This document shows, piece by piece, positions 35,081 through 44,006 of a stretch of 64,000 nt of DNA. A model generated the notes under the pieces. The model was given only the letters and a program-made list of their open reading frames with translations. It was not told the DNA's origin and made no database searches. Source of the DNA: Candidatus Fimenecus excrementigallinarum (lineage in GTDB: Bacteria > Bacillota > Clostridia > Oscillospirales > Acutalibacteraceae); the NCBI GenBank assembly GCA_018714805.1, contig DVMW01000024.1, positions 62,001-126,000 on the forward strand, given 5' to 3'. Within the stretch, counting starts at the first letter, position 1. Each line of letters opens with the position of its first letter. The translations under genes and the position numbers were made by a program.

Positions 35081-35134
35081 TTGACAGAACTCTCCGTTTG
35101 CGATAGAATATAACAGCGATATATAACGGTGTTA
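35081..35134 (+). promoter_or_regulatory. tetR-family promoter and palindromic operator
   Basis: TTGACA (35081-35086), 17 nt, TAGAAT (35104-35109). Directly downstream is a 24-bp near-palindrome (35111-35134) running from TAACAGCG to CGGTGTTA, with 10 of 12 base pairs symmetric, over the transcription start. This is the expected form of a TetR auto-operator. Confidence 0.75.
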
Positions 35135-35148
35135 CGGAAGTGGGGCAG

Positions 35149-35763
35149 ATGAACAGAAATCTGACAACCTTAGAGCGCATCCACCGCGCCGCAAAAGCGG
35201 AGTTTCTGGAAAAAGGCTACAAAGACGCTTCCCTGCGGAATATTGTAAAATCCGTAGGCATGACAACCGGAGCCTTCTATGGCTACTATGAAAGCAAAGA
35301 AGAACTGTTCGAGGCTTTGGTGGGCGAGCATTATGCGTATCTGTTGAACTGTTTTCAGAAGGCGCAAAACGATTTTGCCAGTCTTCCCCATGCGCAGCAG
35401 CCGGAGGTTATGGGCGATATTTCCGGGGTCTGTATGTTTGAAATGCTTCATTACGCCTATGAACATCTGGAAGAATGCAAGCTGATTCTCTGTTGTTCGG
35501 AAGGGACGAAATTTTCCGGCCTGATTGATGAAATGGTAGAGATTGAAGTGGAAAGCACCCACGCCTACCAAAAGGTTTTAGAGGAATTGGGCCGGCCTTC
35601 TCCGCAGCTCGATCCTGCGCTGGAGCATATTCTAATCACCGGCATGTTCCACACCTTTTTTGAATTGGTGATTCACGAAATGCCGCTGAAAGATGCGGAA
35701 AACTACGTGAGAGAAATGCGGGCTTTTTATACGGCCGGGTGGATGAAAATTATGGGGCAGTAA
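35149..35763 (+). CDS. TetR/AcrR-family transcriptional regulator
   Basis: A 204-aa regulator with an N-terminal helix-turn-helix (RIHRAAKAEFLEKGYKDASL followed by IVKSVGMTTGAFYGYYESKEELF) and a ligand-binding helical domain. The ATG at 35149 is preferred; a GTG three codons upstream is possible. It lies upstream of two ABC exporter genes, which it very likely represses together with itself. Codon use is less GC-biased than in the surrounding genes. Confidence 0.93.
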   Translation: MNRNLTTLERIHRAAKAEFLEKGYKDASLRNIVKSVGMTTGAFYGYYESKEELFEALVGEHYAYLLNCFQKAQNDFASLPHAQQPEVMGDISGVCMFEMLHYAYEHLEECKLILCCSEGTKFSGLIDEMVEIEVESTHAYQKVLEELGRPSPQLDPALEHILITGMFHTFFELVIHEMPLKDAENYVREMRAFYTAGWMKIMGQ

Positions 35764-35873
35764 GCCCTGTAATTTTTGCCCATCGGTTAGCAACGGCTAA
35801 CTCATTGGATATAAGAAGAACGCGGCTGCGTTCTCTTTGTCATAGATGCAATAAAGAAAAGGAGGAACCTTCT

Positions 35874-37646
35874 TTGAAAAAACAATCCAATCTTTCACGA
35901 CTGCTTGCGGTTGCAGGCGGCCACAAATATCTAATCTACGCTTCCTGGGCGCTTTCGGCCGTCAGCGCCCTTATCGCGTTGGCGCCCTTCTACTATATCT
36001 GGAAAATCATCCGGGAAGTGCTGGAGATTGCGCCGGATTTCAGCCGCGCGCAAAATCTGACCCATAACGGCGTAATGGCGGTATTGTTTGCCGTCATTGC
36101 GGTACTGGTTTATATCGGGGGGCTGATGTGTTCCCACAAAGGCGCGTTTCGTATCGCCACCAACCTGCGCCTGCAAACGATGGAGCATATCGTTAAGCTG
36201 CCCCTTGGTTTTGCGGAGCAGTTTGGCAGCGGCCGGCTTCGCAAGATTGTCAACGAATCCAGCGCCGCTACCGAAACCTATTTGGCGCACCAGCTTCCTG
36301 ACCGCGCCAATGCCATCGCAACGCCCTGCGGCCTTTTCGTCCTGCTGTTGGTGTTCGACTGGCGGCTGGGGCTTTTGAGCCTTGTCCCGGTCGTGCTGGG
36401 ATTTCTAATCATGATGGCTATGACCGGAAAACGGATGCAGGAAAGAATGAAGGAATATCAAAACGCCCTGGACGATATGTCCAACGAAGCGGTGGAATAT
36501 GTACGGGGGATTCCCGTCGTGAAAACGTTCGGACAGACCATATTCTCCTTTAAAAAGTTCAAGGATTCCATTGACCGGTATAAAGTGTGGGTGATTGCCT
36601 ATACCAAAGAGCTTCGTCTTCCCATGATGTTCTACACAACAGCCATCAACGGTGTGTTTGCCGCGCTGATTGCCGGTGCGCTGATTTTTACCGGAGGCGG
36701 CGTTACAAATGATTTTCTGCTGGACCTCCTGTTCTATATCATCATTACACCTATTATCTCCGTTACCCTTACCCGCATCATGTTCCAGAGTGAAAACGCC
36801 ATGATTGTAGACGATGCCCTGCACAGGATTGACAGTGTGTTGAACCTGAAGCCGCTCGCGGAGCCGGTGCAGCCGGAACATCCAGGGGATGCTTCGGTAC
36901 AGCTTGAACACGTTCGTTTCAGTTATGATGGAGAAAACGAAGTAATCAAAGATATTTCTCTGTCCATACCTGCAGGGCAGAAAGCAGCCTTCGTGGGGCC
37001 GTCCGGGGGCGGAAAGACCACGCTTGCCAATCTAATCTGCCGGTTCTTTGACCCGCAAAGCGGCAATGTAACCATAGGCGGCGTGCATGTGCAGAACATC
37101 CCGAAAGAAGAACTTATGAATACCGTTTCCTTTGTGTTCCAGAACAGCCGTCTGATAAAAGCCTCGATTTTGGAAAATGTACGCATGGGAAAACCGGATG
37201 CGACCCGCGAAGAAGTTCTGACCGCGCTCCATAATGCCCAGTGCGATGATATTCTGGAAAAGCTTCCTCAGGGTGCGGACACGGTGATTGGCACAAAGGG
37301 CGTTTACCTTTCCGGCGGCGAACAGCAGCGGATTGCCATTGCCCGCGTGATGCTGAAAAATGCGCCTATCGTAATCTTAGACGAGGCCACCGCCTTTGCC
37401 GACCCGGATAACGAATCCCGCGTACAGGCGGCCTTTTCCAAGCTGTCCCGGGGGAAAACGGTGATTATGATTGCCCATCGGCTCTCTACCGTGGCCGGCG
37501 CAGACCAAATCTATGTCATTGAGAACGGGCAGATAACAGAGAGCGGCAAAAGCCGTGAACTGCTGGAAAAAGGCGGCGTATTCAGCCATATGTGGCGGGA
37601 CTATCAAACTGCTGTTCAATGGAAAGTTGCAAAGGAGGTACAATAA
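35874..37646 (+). CDS. ABC exporter half-transporter 1 (membrane plus ATPase domains)
   Basis: A 590-aa protein with six membrane helices (about 1-320) fused to an ATPase domain: Walker A GPSGGGKT (about 375-382), signature LSGGEQQR, Walker B IVILDEATAFADPDNE and H-loop IAHRLSTV. The start is TTG at 35874 after AAAGGAGGAACC; the longer frame runs into the regulator gene. It pairs with the next gene as a heterodimeric exporter, in the style of the drug or peptide exporters found next to TetR genes in Firmicutes. The substrate is unknown. Confidence 0.93.
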   Translation: MKKQSNLSRLLAVAGGHKYLIYASWALSAVSALIALAPFYYIWKIIREVLEIAPDFSRAQNLTHNGVMAVLFAVIAVLVYIGGLMCSHKGAFRIATNLRLQTMEHIVKLPLGFAEQFGSGRLRKIVNESSAATETYLAHQLPDRANAIATPCGLFVLLLVFDWRLGLLSLVPVVLGFLIMMAMTGKRMQERMKEYQNALDDMSNEAVEYVRGIPVVKTFGQTIFSFKKFKDSIDRYKVWVIAYTKELRLPMMFYTTAINGVFAALIAGALIFTGGGVTNDFLLDLLFYIIITPIISVTLTRIMFQSENAMIVDDALHRIDSVLNLKPLAEPVQPEHPGDASVQLEHVRFSYDGENEVIKDISLSIPAGQKAAFVGPSGGGKTTLANLICRFFDPQSGNVTIGGVHVQNIPKEELMNTVSFVFQNSRLIKASILENVRMGKPDATREEVLTALHNAQCDDILEKLPQGADTVIGTKGVYLSGGEQQRIAIARVMLKNAPIVILDEATAFADPDNESRVQAAFSKLSRGKTVIMIAHRLSTVAGADQIYVIENGQITESGKSRELLEKGGVFSHMWRDYQTAVQWKVAKEVQ

Positions 37647-37647
37647 C

Positions 37648-39381
37648 ATGATAAAACGGCTGCAAAAACGGTATGCCCTTTCCGAGCAGGGGGCGAAAGA
37701 TTTGGTGAAAGGCTGTCTGGCCTGTGTTCTTCAAAATCTTTCCTTTATGTTTCCCGTTGGGCTTTTGTATCTTTTTGTTTCTGACTTGATGAACGGCGGC
37801 GTTCCCGACGAAAAAACGTTCTTATATATCATCGGCTGCGCAGTATGCCTGGGCCTGATTTTTCTTACAACTTACATTCAGTACAACGCCACGTATTTTG
37901 CTACCTATACGGAAAGCGGCGTGCGGAGGATAACGTTGGCCGAAAGACTTCGGAAAATCCCTCTGTCCTTCTTCGGGAAAAAGGATTTGGCGGATCTCAC
38001 CAGCACCATCATGGCCGACTGCACATTTCTGGAACAGAGCTTTTCCCATTTTATACCCGAACTGGCCGGCTCCATTCTCTCTACGGCGTTGATTTCCATC
38101 AGCCTTTTGGTGTTCGACTGGCGCATGGCATTAGCGGCGCTGTGGGTGTTGCCGGTGGCCTTTGCTATTGTAGGCTTCTCAGCGAAGGTTCAGGAACGGC
38201 TCAATCAGAAAGCAATGGATGTAAAGATGGCCTGCGCCGACGGGATTCAGGAGTGCATTGAGACGGTGCGCGACTTAAAAGCCAACAACGCCGAAGCGGA
38301 ATACTTAAAAGGACTGGAAAAGAAAATCCGCGCCGTGGAACATCGCTCCATTCTCAATGAGTTTGGGTTGGCGGCCTTTGTGGTGTCCGCATCGCTCATA
38401 TTAAAGCTGGGTATTGCCACGGTTGCGCTGGCCGGCTCTGTCCTGCTGATTGATGGAAGCCTCGATGTCCTGACCTTCTTCATGTTTCTGCTTGTCGTAT
38501 CAAGGCTTTACGACCCGCTGCAAGGCGCGCTGCAAAATCTGGCGGCGGTTATCAGCACGCGTACCAATATCGCCCGTATGAATGAAATCCTCGACCATCC
38601 AATCCAGCAGGGCGATACCGAACTTTCCAACAAGGGCTATGATATTGTCTTCGACCATGTAGGCTTTGCCTACAACACGGGGGAAACCGTACTGAACGAT
38701 GTTTCCTTTACGGCAAAACAGGGTGAAGTCACGGCGCTGGTGGGACCGTCCGGCGGCGGCAAAACGACGGTATCGCGGCTGGCGGCAAGGTTTTGGGACG
38801 TGAGCCGGGGAAAGATTACCGTGGGCGGCATGGATATTTCCAAGATTGACCCGGAGGCGCTGCTTTCCCTGTTCTCCATTGTGTTTCAGGATGTTACCCT
38901 GTTTGACAATACCATTCTGGAAAATATCCGGATTGGGAACAAGGACGCGACCGACGAACAGGTTTTGGCCGCTGCAAAACTGGCCAATGTGGATGAATTT
39001 GCCGAAAAGCTGCCGGACGGCTGGAACACCGCCATTGGAGAAAACGGCTGTGAACTTTCCGGCGGTGAACGTCAGCGGATTTCCATTGCGCGGGCCTTTC
39101 TGAAAAACGCGCCGATTATTCTTTTGGATGAGGCTACCGCTTCGCTGGACGTGGAAAATGAAACCCTGATTCAAACGGCGCTTTCCCGCCTGATTGCGGA
39201 TAAGACGGTGCTGGTAATCGCCCACCGGATGCGCACCGTAGCCGGAGCGGATAAGATTGTGGTGCTCTCCGAGGGGAATGTTGCAGAAGAAGGCGCACCG
39301 GAAAAGCTGATGAAACAAAACGGCTTATATGCTCGTATGGTAAAGCTGCAAACGGAGAGCCAGAATTGGAAGCTGGCGTAA
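37648..39381 (+). CDS. ABC exporter half-transporter 2 (membrane plus ATPase domains)
   Basis: A 577-aa partner of the preceding gene: six membrane helices, then Walker A GPSGGGKT (366-373), signature LSGGERQR, Walker B IILLDEATASLDVENE and IAHRMRTV. All catalytic residues appear intact in both halves, so neither site is obviously degenerate, unlike many heterodimeric exporters. The start ATG at 37648 lies 1 nt after the previous stop, behind AAAGGAGG. Confidence 0.93.
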   Translation: MIKRLQKRYALSEQGAKDLVKGCLACVLQNLSFMFPVGLLYLFVSDLMNGGVPDEKTFLYIIGCAVCLGLIFLTTYIQYNATYFATYTESGVRRITLAERLRKIPLSFFGKKDLADLTSTIMADCTFLEQSFSHFIPELAGSILSTALISISLLVFDWRMALAALWVLPVAFAIVGFSAKVQERLNQKAMDVKMACADGIQECIETVRDLKANNAEAEYLKGLEKKIRAVEHRSILNEFGLAAFVVSASLILKLGIATVALAGSVLLIDGSLDVLTFFMFLLVVSRLYDPLQGALQNLAAVISTRTNIARMNEILDHPIQQGDTELSNKGYDIVFDHVGFAYNTGETVLNDVSFTAKQGEVTALVGPSGGGKTTVSRLAARFWDVSRGKITVGGMDISKIDPEALLSLFSIVFQDVTLFDNTILENIRIGNKDATDEQVLAAAKLANVDEFAEKLPDGWNTAIGENGCELSGGERQRISIARAFLKNAPIILLDEATASLDVENETLIQTALSRLIADKTVLVIAHRMRTVAGADKIVVLSEGNVAEEGAPEKLMKQNGLYARMVKLQTESQNWKLA

Positions 39382-39635
39382 AATTATGTTTTTCCGCTTT
39401 TTATCTGCCGGACTATGTGAAAAGTGTATATGGTACCGATTATAAATTTGGAAGCTGAGAAATACCGTCACGGTACATAAAAGAAATTGGCGGACAAACA
39501 CCTGGACGTGTCGGCGCTTGACGCGCCATTCCCGATGAACTTGTAAGAAAGATTGCGGTATACAGCCCGGCAGGGGAGAAGAAAAGGGTATCCCCAAACA
39601 AATCGGAACCGGCGTGACTGAACACGCCGGTTCCG
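39382..39635. other. Non-coding right edge of the TetR/ABC segment with a hairpin and possible gene relic
   Basis: No intact gene is present. A plus-strand frame interrupted by stops (about 39450-39610) reads DELVRKIAVYSPAGEKKR, which loosely recalls the C-terminal tail of large serine recombinases. A perfect 13-bp inverted repeat, CGGAACCGGCGTG (39604-39616) / CACGCCGGTTCCG (39623-39635), follows; it lacks a T run and may still separate the convergent genes. Confidence 0.4.
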
Positions 39636-39710
39636 ACCAAAATGCGTTTACTTCCTTATGGGACGCTGCCTAACGCAGGACCCTTTTTCGCTGCATCTTT
39701 GCTGCGGCTG

Positions 39711-41225
39711 TTACGCTTCCGCACTTTCAGCAGGGGCTTCGTCCGTGTCAGCAGGGGCTTCGCCGTCTGCCTTTTTGCCCTTTTTGCGCTCGCCGATGCT
39801 CAGCATCAGGTTGAGGAGGATGCCCGCAATGGCGGCGCCCGCCACGCACGGGATGCCGTTCGTAAAGCCAGGGAACGGGATATTGCCGCCGAAGGCATAC
39901 TGCCCGCCGAGGCCGATAATCATAATGCACGCGATAACGGCGATGTTCTTCGAGGAGAACATATCGCATTTCTTGTCAATCATAATGGCGATACCCTGCG
40001 CGGCAATCGCGCCGAACAGGTAAATTTCCAGCCCGCCAATCACCGCGGTCGGAATGGCGTAAATGCCGCGGATGAGGGGCGTGAAGCACGCCACGACCAT
40101 CGCGATGATGGCCGCGACGACCAGCACCGGCACCGAAAAGACCTTGGTAATGGCCATCGTCGAAATGTTTTCGCCGTAGTTCGTGCCCGCCGGGCCGCCA
40201 ATCATACCGGTAATCATATCGCCGATACCGTCGCCGATGAGGTTGCGGTCAAGCTTGGAAATCAGGTTGTATTTTTTGCCGACGCCCTTGCGCCGCGCCA
40301 CGTCGTTGACGTAAATGTCGAGCTGGTACATATGCGCGGTGGATTCGGGGATGGTCGCAATGGCAATCGGCATAATGGCGATGACCGCCGCAAGCGTGGG
40401 CTTGGGCAGCGAGAAGGCGGGCAGGGCAAAGATGCTGCCGTCGCCGAGCTTCCAGACCGAGGCGGAGACGAGCGAATCGACCGTCATCTGGTCAAACAGG
40501 TTCATGCTGTCGGACTGCCCGCCGGCGAAATAGATAATCGCGGTAACAAGGCAGCCGAACGCCGCGCCCAGAAGCAGCGGCAGCTGCCCCAGAAAGCCCT
40601 TGAGATAGCGGGAAAAGAGGATGGTCGCCACCAGCGTGGACAGCGACACGAGCCACACAAGGCCCATGTTGCCCGTGAACGTCGCGGACGGCGTATAGGC
40701 GTCCGTAATGGCGTTGCCCGCAAGCGTCAGGCCGATAATCATCGCGACCGGGCCCGTAATGGTGGGCGGCAGAATCTTTTCGACCGCCTGGGTGCCGAAC
40801 AGCTTGATGACAAGCCCCGCGGCAATGGAGACAAAGCCGGACATCACAATGCCGAACTGCGCGTACCGGATGGCATCCGTCGGCAGCGTGGCGACGGCGC
40901 CCTCCTGCCAGGCGAGCATCTGCGCGTACGCCTCGGGCGAGAGGCGCTCCATGACCGTGTCGCTGGTCACCAGCGCCGAAATGGCCGTCAGATACGCGAA
41001 GCTCGAGCCGTAGTAAAGCGGAATTTTGCGCCCGGTAATCAGGATAAAGCAAATCGTGGCAAGACCGCTGGCAAAAATGGTCGTCGAGACCTGGAAGCCG
41101 GTAATCAGCGCCACGGTAACCGTAGCCGGGAACATGACGATAACCTGCTGCACCGCATACAGCAGCAGCTGCCAAAACGGCGGCCGTTCGTCGGGCAGAT
41201 AGCCGTAGACCTTTTTCTCTTTCAT
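39711..41225 (-). CDS. uraA: Uracil/nucleobase permease (NCS2 family)
   Basis: A 504-aa permease with about 14 membrane segments and NCS2 features (PLYYGSSFAYLTAIS, FGTQAVEKILPPTITGPVAMIIGL, GGPAGTNYGENISTMAITKV, GGLEIYLFGAIAAQG). GTNYGEN is close to the uracil-permease signature. It imports uracil with protons. The protein is longer than E. coli UraA (429 aa), partly because of a Glu/Ala-rich tail of about 30 residues. It is a single-gene unit. Confidence 0.92.
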   Translation of the reverse strand: MKEKKVYGYLPDERPPFWQLLLYAVQQVIVMFPATVTVALITGFQVSTTIFASGLATICFILITGRKIPLYYGSSFAYLTAISALVTSDTVMERLSPEAYAQMLAWQEGAVATLPTDAIRYAQFGIVMSGFVSIAAGLVIKLFGTQAVEKILPPTITGPVAMIIGLTLAGNAITDAYTPSATFTGNMGLVWLVSLSTLVATILFSRYLKGFLGQLPLLLGAAFGCLVTAIIYFAGGQSDSMNLFDQMTVDSLVSASVWKLGDGSIFALPAFSLPKPTLAAVIAIMPIAIATIPESTAHMYQLDIYVNDVARRKGVGKKYNLISKLDRNLIGDGIGDMITGMIGGPAGTNYGENISTMAITKVFSVPVLVVAAIIAMVVACFTPLIRGIYAIPTAVIGGLEIYLFGAIAAQGIAIMIDKKCDMFSSKNIAVIACIMIIGLGGQYAFGGNIPFPGFTNGIPCVAGAAIAGILLNLMLSIGERKKGKKADGEAPADTDEAPAESAEA

Positions 41226-41308
41226 CCGAAACCCTCACTTTTTTGTTTTGCGCAGCCTTGCGCGCCGCAGGAGACCCCGTAGCTGCGGCAAAGCGCCATA
41301 CAAAACAA

Positions 41309-41337
41309 ATTTTAGCATGGCGTATGCCAGAAGTCAA
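41309..41337 (-). promoter_or_regulatory. Promoter of the uracil permease gene
   Basis: TTGACT (41332-41337) and TAAAAT (41309-41314) on the minus strand are 17 nt apart. The leader of about 80 nt contains a GCCGCAG/CTGCGGC stem (41263-41290 region) but no clear PyrR site. Confidence 0.65.
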
Positions 41338-41375
41338 CAAAGAAATCCCGCTTTTGACAAAACGCACAGACCGGG

Positions 41376-41405
41376 TTGTACAAACGCCGGACTTTGTGCT
41401 ATAGT
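41376..41405 (+). promoter_or_regulatory. Predicted promoter of the two-component genes
   Basis: TTGTAC (41376-41381), 18 nt, TATAGT (41400-41405), about 20 nt before the ATG, with AAAGGAGGG between. A TTGACA at 41354-41359 lacks a -10 partner at the right distance. Confidence 0.5.
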
Positions 41406-41425
41406 AGAGCAAAGGAGGGTAGGGT

Positions 41426-42097
41426 ATGTATCGCATTTTGCTTGTTGAAGACGACGCCGGCATTGCCGAAGCGGTCGCCGCCGCGCTGGAAAAATGGGGC
41501 CTGCAAACGCGCACGGTCACCGATTTTCAGCACGTGCTCGCGGAATTTTCCGCGTACGACCCGCAGCTTGTGCTGCTGGATATTTCCCTGCCGTTTTTTA
41601 ACGGGTACCATTGGTGCGCCGAGATACGCCGGGTCTCTACCGTCCCCGTGATTTTCCTGTCCTCGGCGGGGGACAACCTCAATATCGTCATGGCCATGAA
41701 CCTCGGCGCGGACGACTTTGTGGCAAAGCCCTTTGATATGCACGTGCTGACCGCCAAGGTGCAGGCCGTCCTGCGCCGCGCCTACGATTTTGCCGCAAGC
41801 GCGCCGGTTCTGGAGCACCGCGGCGCGCTTTTAAACACGGGCGACAATACCTTGACTTACGAAGGCCGGCAGCTCGAGCTTTCCAAAAACGAATACCGTA
41901 TCCTCTATACCCTGCTTGAGCAAAAGGGCCGGGTCGTCAGCCGCGAAACGCTGATGGAGCGGCTTTGGGAAACGGACAGCTTTGTGGACGAGAACACGCT
42001 GACCGTCAACGTCAACCGCCTGCGCAAAAAGCTGGACGCGGCGGGGCTTGCGGATTTTATCGAGACCCGGCGCGGCGTCGGGTATCTGGTGAGGTAG
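41426..42097 (+). CDS. OmpR-family response regulator (BceR-like)
   Basis: A 223-aa response regulator. The receiver has the acidic pair ED at residues 8-9, phospho-Asp52 in LLDISLPFFNG and Lys101 in FVAKPFD; the C-terminal winged helix (about 125-223) ends RRGVGYLVR. It forms a four-gene set with a short-loop histidine kinase and a BceAB-type transporter, the usual arrangement for sensing cell-wall-active peptides. Its probable target is the dyad at 43120-43139. Confidence 0.94.
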   Translation: MYRILLVEDDAGIAEAVAAALEKWGLQTRTVTDFQHVLAEFSAYDPQLVLLDISLPFFNGYHWCAEIRRVSTVPVIFLSSAGDNLNIVMAMNLGADDFVAKPFDMHVLTAKVQAVLRRAYDFAASAPVLEHRGALLNTGDNTLTYEGRQLELSKNEYRILYTLLEQKGRVVSRETLMERLWETDSFVDENTLTVNVNRLRKKLDAAGLADFIETRRGVGYLVR

Positions 42098-42101
42098 CGC
42101 G

Positions 42102-43094
42102 ATGCGGTTCTGGCTTTCCTATCTGCGGCAGAACAAAACGGGCTTTTTGCTGCTGCTTCTGTGCGCGGCCGTGTTCGCGGCGGCGTTTGCGCTTTACGGC
42201 CTGCCTTTGGGCGCGGTCGGGTACCCGGCGGCGGTTTCGGCGGTGCTTCTGCTCGTCGTGCTGCTGTGCAAAGCGCGCCGCGCGTACAAAAAGCACAAAG
42301 CGCTCACGGCGCTGGCGGGCCGGCCCGCCGCCCTCCTTTCGGACCTGCCGGCGGCGCAAACCGCCGACGACCGGGATTACCGGGCGATTATCGAAGCGCT
42401 GCAGGCAGAGCTGCGCGCGCTCGAAAACGCGGACGACGCGCGGTACCGGGATATGCTCGATTACTACACGACCTGGGCGCACCAAATCAAAACGCCCATC
42501 GCCTCCATGCGCCTGACGCTGGAAAACACGGACGCCGCCGAAGCGCGGCGCATCAAGGAGGACCTTTTGCGCATCGAGCAGTACGCCGATATGGTGCTGG
42601 CGTTTTTGCGGCTGGGCGCGGATTCGACGGACTATGTGTTCCGAACGTGCGACCTCGACGACATCCTGCGCCGGGCGTGCCGCCGGTTTTCCACGACCTT
42701 TATCTATAAAAAGCTGCATCTCGAGTTCACACCGACGCACGCGCAGGTTCTGACCGATGAAAAATGGCTGCTGTTCGTCGTCGAGCAGCTGCTTTCCAAC
42801 GCCGTCAAGTATACGCCGCCCGGCGGCACGGTTTCCGTTTTTGTCAAAAGCCCGAAAACGCTTTGCATTTGCGACACGGGCTGCGGCATTGATAAGGCCG
42901 ATTTGCCGCGCATTTTTGAAAAGGGCTATACCGGGCAGAACGGCCGCGCCGAAAAAAGCGCGACGGGCCTCGGGCTGTATCTTTGCAAGCGGATTTTAAC
43001 GCAGCTCGGGCACGAAATACGCGCCGAATCCGAGCCGGGAAAGGGCGCGTGCTTTTGTATTGACCTTGCGCAGGCGCCGCTGCAGGTCGAATAA
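42102..43094 (+). CDS. Intramembrane-sensing histidine kinase (BceS-like)
   Basis: A 330-aa kinase with two N-terminal membrane helices (about 14-34 and 41-56) separated by only a few residues, so there is no extracellular sensor domain. The phosphoacceptor is His127 in WAHQIKTPIASM; the N box is EQLLSNAVKYT and the G boxes are CDTGCGIDKAD and ATGLGLYLCK. BceS-type kinases rely on their partner ABC permease to detect the antibiotic. The ATG is 4 nt after the regulator stop. Confidence 0.94.
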   Translation: MRFWLSYLRQNKTGFLLLLLCAAVFAAAFALYGLPLGAVGYPAAVSAVLLLVVLLCKARRAYKKHKALTALAGRPAALLSDLPAAQTADDRDYRAIIEALQAELRALENADDARYRDMLDYYTTWAHQIKTPIASMRLTLENTDAAEARRIKEDLLRIEQYADMVLAFLRLGADSTDYVFRTCDLDDILRRACRRFSTTFIYKKLHLEFTPTHAQVLTDEKWLLFVVEQLLSNAVKYTPPGGTVSVFVKSPKTLCICDTGCGIDKADLPRIFEKGYTGQNGRAEKSATGLGLYLCKRILTQLGHEIRAESEPGKGACFCIDLAQAPLQVE

Positions 43095-43119
43095 CCCGGC
43101 CGCGGCGCGGGATTTGGAA

Positions 43120-43196
43120 ATCTTACAAAACTGTAAGATAGACACGGGGAAATGTAAGCCGAATCGATGGCGCGCATTTCCCCGTTTTGCTACAAT
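43120..43196 (+). promoter_or_regulatory. Transporter promoter with two nested dyads
   Basis: ATCTTACA-AAAC-TGTAAGAT (43120-43139) is a perfect 8-4-8 dyad, and a third TGTAAG half-site lies at 43153-43158. A second perfect inverted repeat, CGGGGAAATG (43145-43154) / CATTTCCCCG (43175-43184), spans the -35 region. The -10 box is TACAAT (43191-43196), but the -35 position (TGGCGC) is poor, so activation by the upstream response regulator is likely. Confidence 0.7.
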
Positions 43197-43241
43197 GATG
43201 CCGCAAGCCGGGGCTCCCGGCAAAAAAAGGAGGCATACGCA

Positions 43242-44006
43242 ATGCATATTTTGGAGGTCACCGATTTAAAAAAGACCTATGCCACCCGCTTCGGCGCCAA
43301 TGCGGTCGAGGCGCTTCGCAGCGTAACGTTCAGCGTGGCGCAGGGCGAGTACGTCGCAATCATGGGCGAGTCGGGCTCGGGCAAGACGACGCTTTTGAAC
43401 ATTTTGGCGGCGCTCGACAAGCCGACGGGCGGCAAGGTCGTGCTCGACGGCGTGGACCTTGCCACGATTCGGGAATCCGCCGTCGCCGCGTTCCGCCGCG
43501 ACAATCTGGGCTTTGTCTTTCAGGATTTCAATTTGCTGGACACCTTTTCCCTGCGCGACAACATCTATTTGCCGCTGGTGCTTGCGGGGAAGCCGTACCG
43601 GGAAATGGAGGCGGCGCTTCGGCCCATTGCCGAAAAGCTCGGCATAGAAAAGCTGCTCGACAAATACCCGTACGAGGTTTCGGGCGGGCAAAAGCAGCGC
43701 GCGGCCGTCGCGCGGGCGCTGATTGCGCACCCGCGCCTGATTTTGGCGGACGAGCCCACCGGCGCGCTCGACTCTAAGGCGACGGACGAGCTTTTGAGCC
43801 TGTTTGCCGCCATTAACGCGGGCGGGCAGACCATTTTGATGGTCACGCATTCGGTGAAGGCGGCCAGCCGCGCGGGACGCGTGCTGTTTATCAAGGACGG
43901 CGAGGTGTTCCACCAGATTTACCGCGGCGACAGCACGGACGAGCAGCTGTACGCCAAGGTTTCGGACACGCTGACCATGCTTGCGACGGGCGGGGTGCGG
44001 CAATGA
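43242..44006 (+). CDS. ABC transporter ATPase (BceA-like)
   Basis: A 254-aa ATPase of the MacB/BceA/LolD group. Walker A is GESGSGKTT (42-50), the Q-loop lies in FVFQDFNLLDTF, the signature is VSGGQKQRAAVARAL and Walker B is LILADEPTGALDS. A GGCAAAAAAAGGAGG site precedes the ATG at 43242, which sets the start over the longer frame. It overlaps the permease gene by 4 nt. Confidence 0.95.
   Translation: MHILEVTDLKKTYATRFGANAVEALRSVTFSVAQGEYVAIMGESGSGKTTLLNILAALDKPTGGKVVLDGVDLATIRESAVAAFRRDNLGFVFQDFNLLDTFSLRDNIYLPLVLAGKPYREMEAALRPIAEKLGIEKLLDKYPYEVSGGQKQRAAVARALIAHPRLILADEPTGALDSKATDELLSLFAAINAGGQTILMVTHSVKAASRAGRVLFIKDGEVFHQIYRGDSTDEQLYAKVSDTLTMLATGGVRQ

Noticed and set aside
34809..35180. A 123-aa minus-strand frame between the GH29 gene and tetR
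   Set aside because: It overlaps the tetR promoter, operator and start and the GH29 promoter, and has no ribosome-binding site.
39642..41282. A 546-aa plus-strand frame across uraA
   Set aside because: Antisense to a well-supported permease; composed mainly of Arg, Gly, His and Asn.
41226..41308. A PyrR or riboswitch leader for uraA
   Set aside because: Only a simple GC-rich stem is visible; there is no convincing PyrR-binding loop or terminator with a T run.
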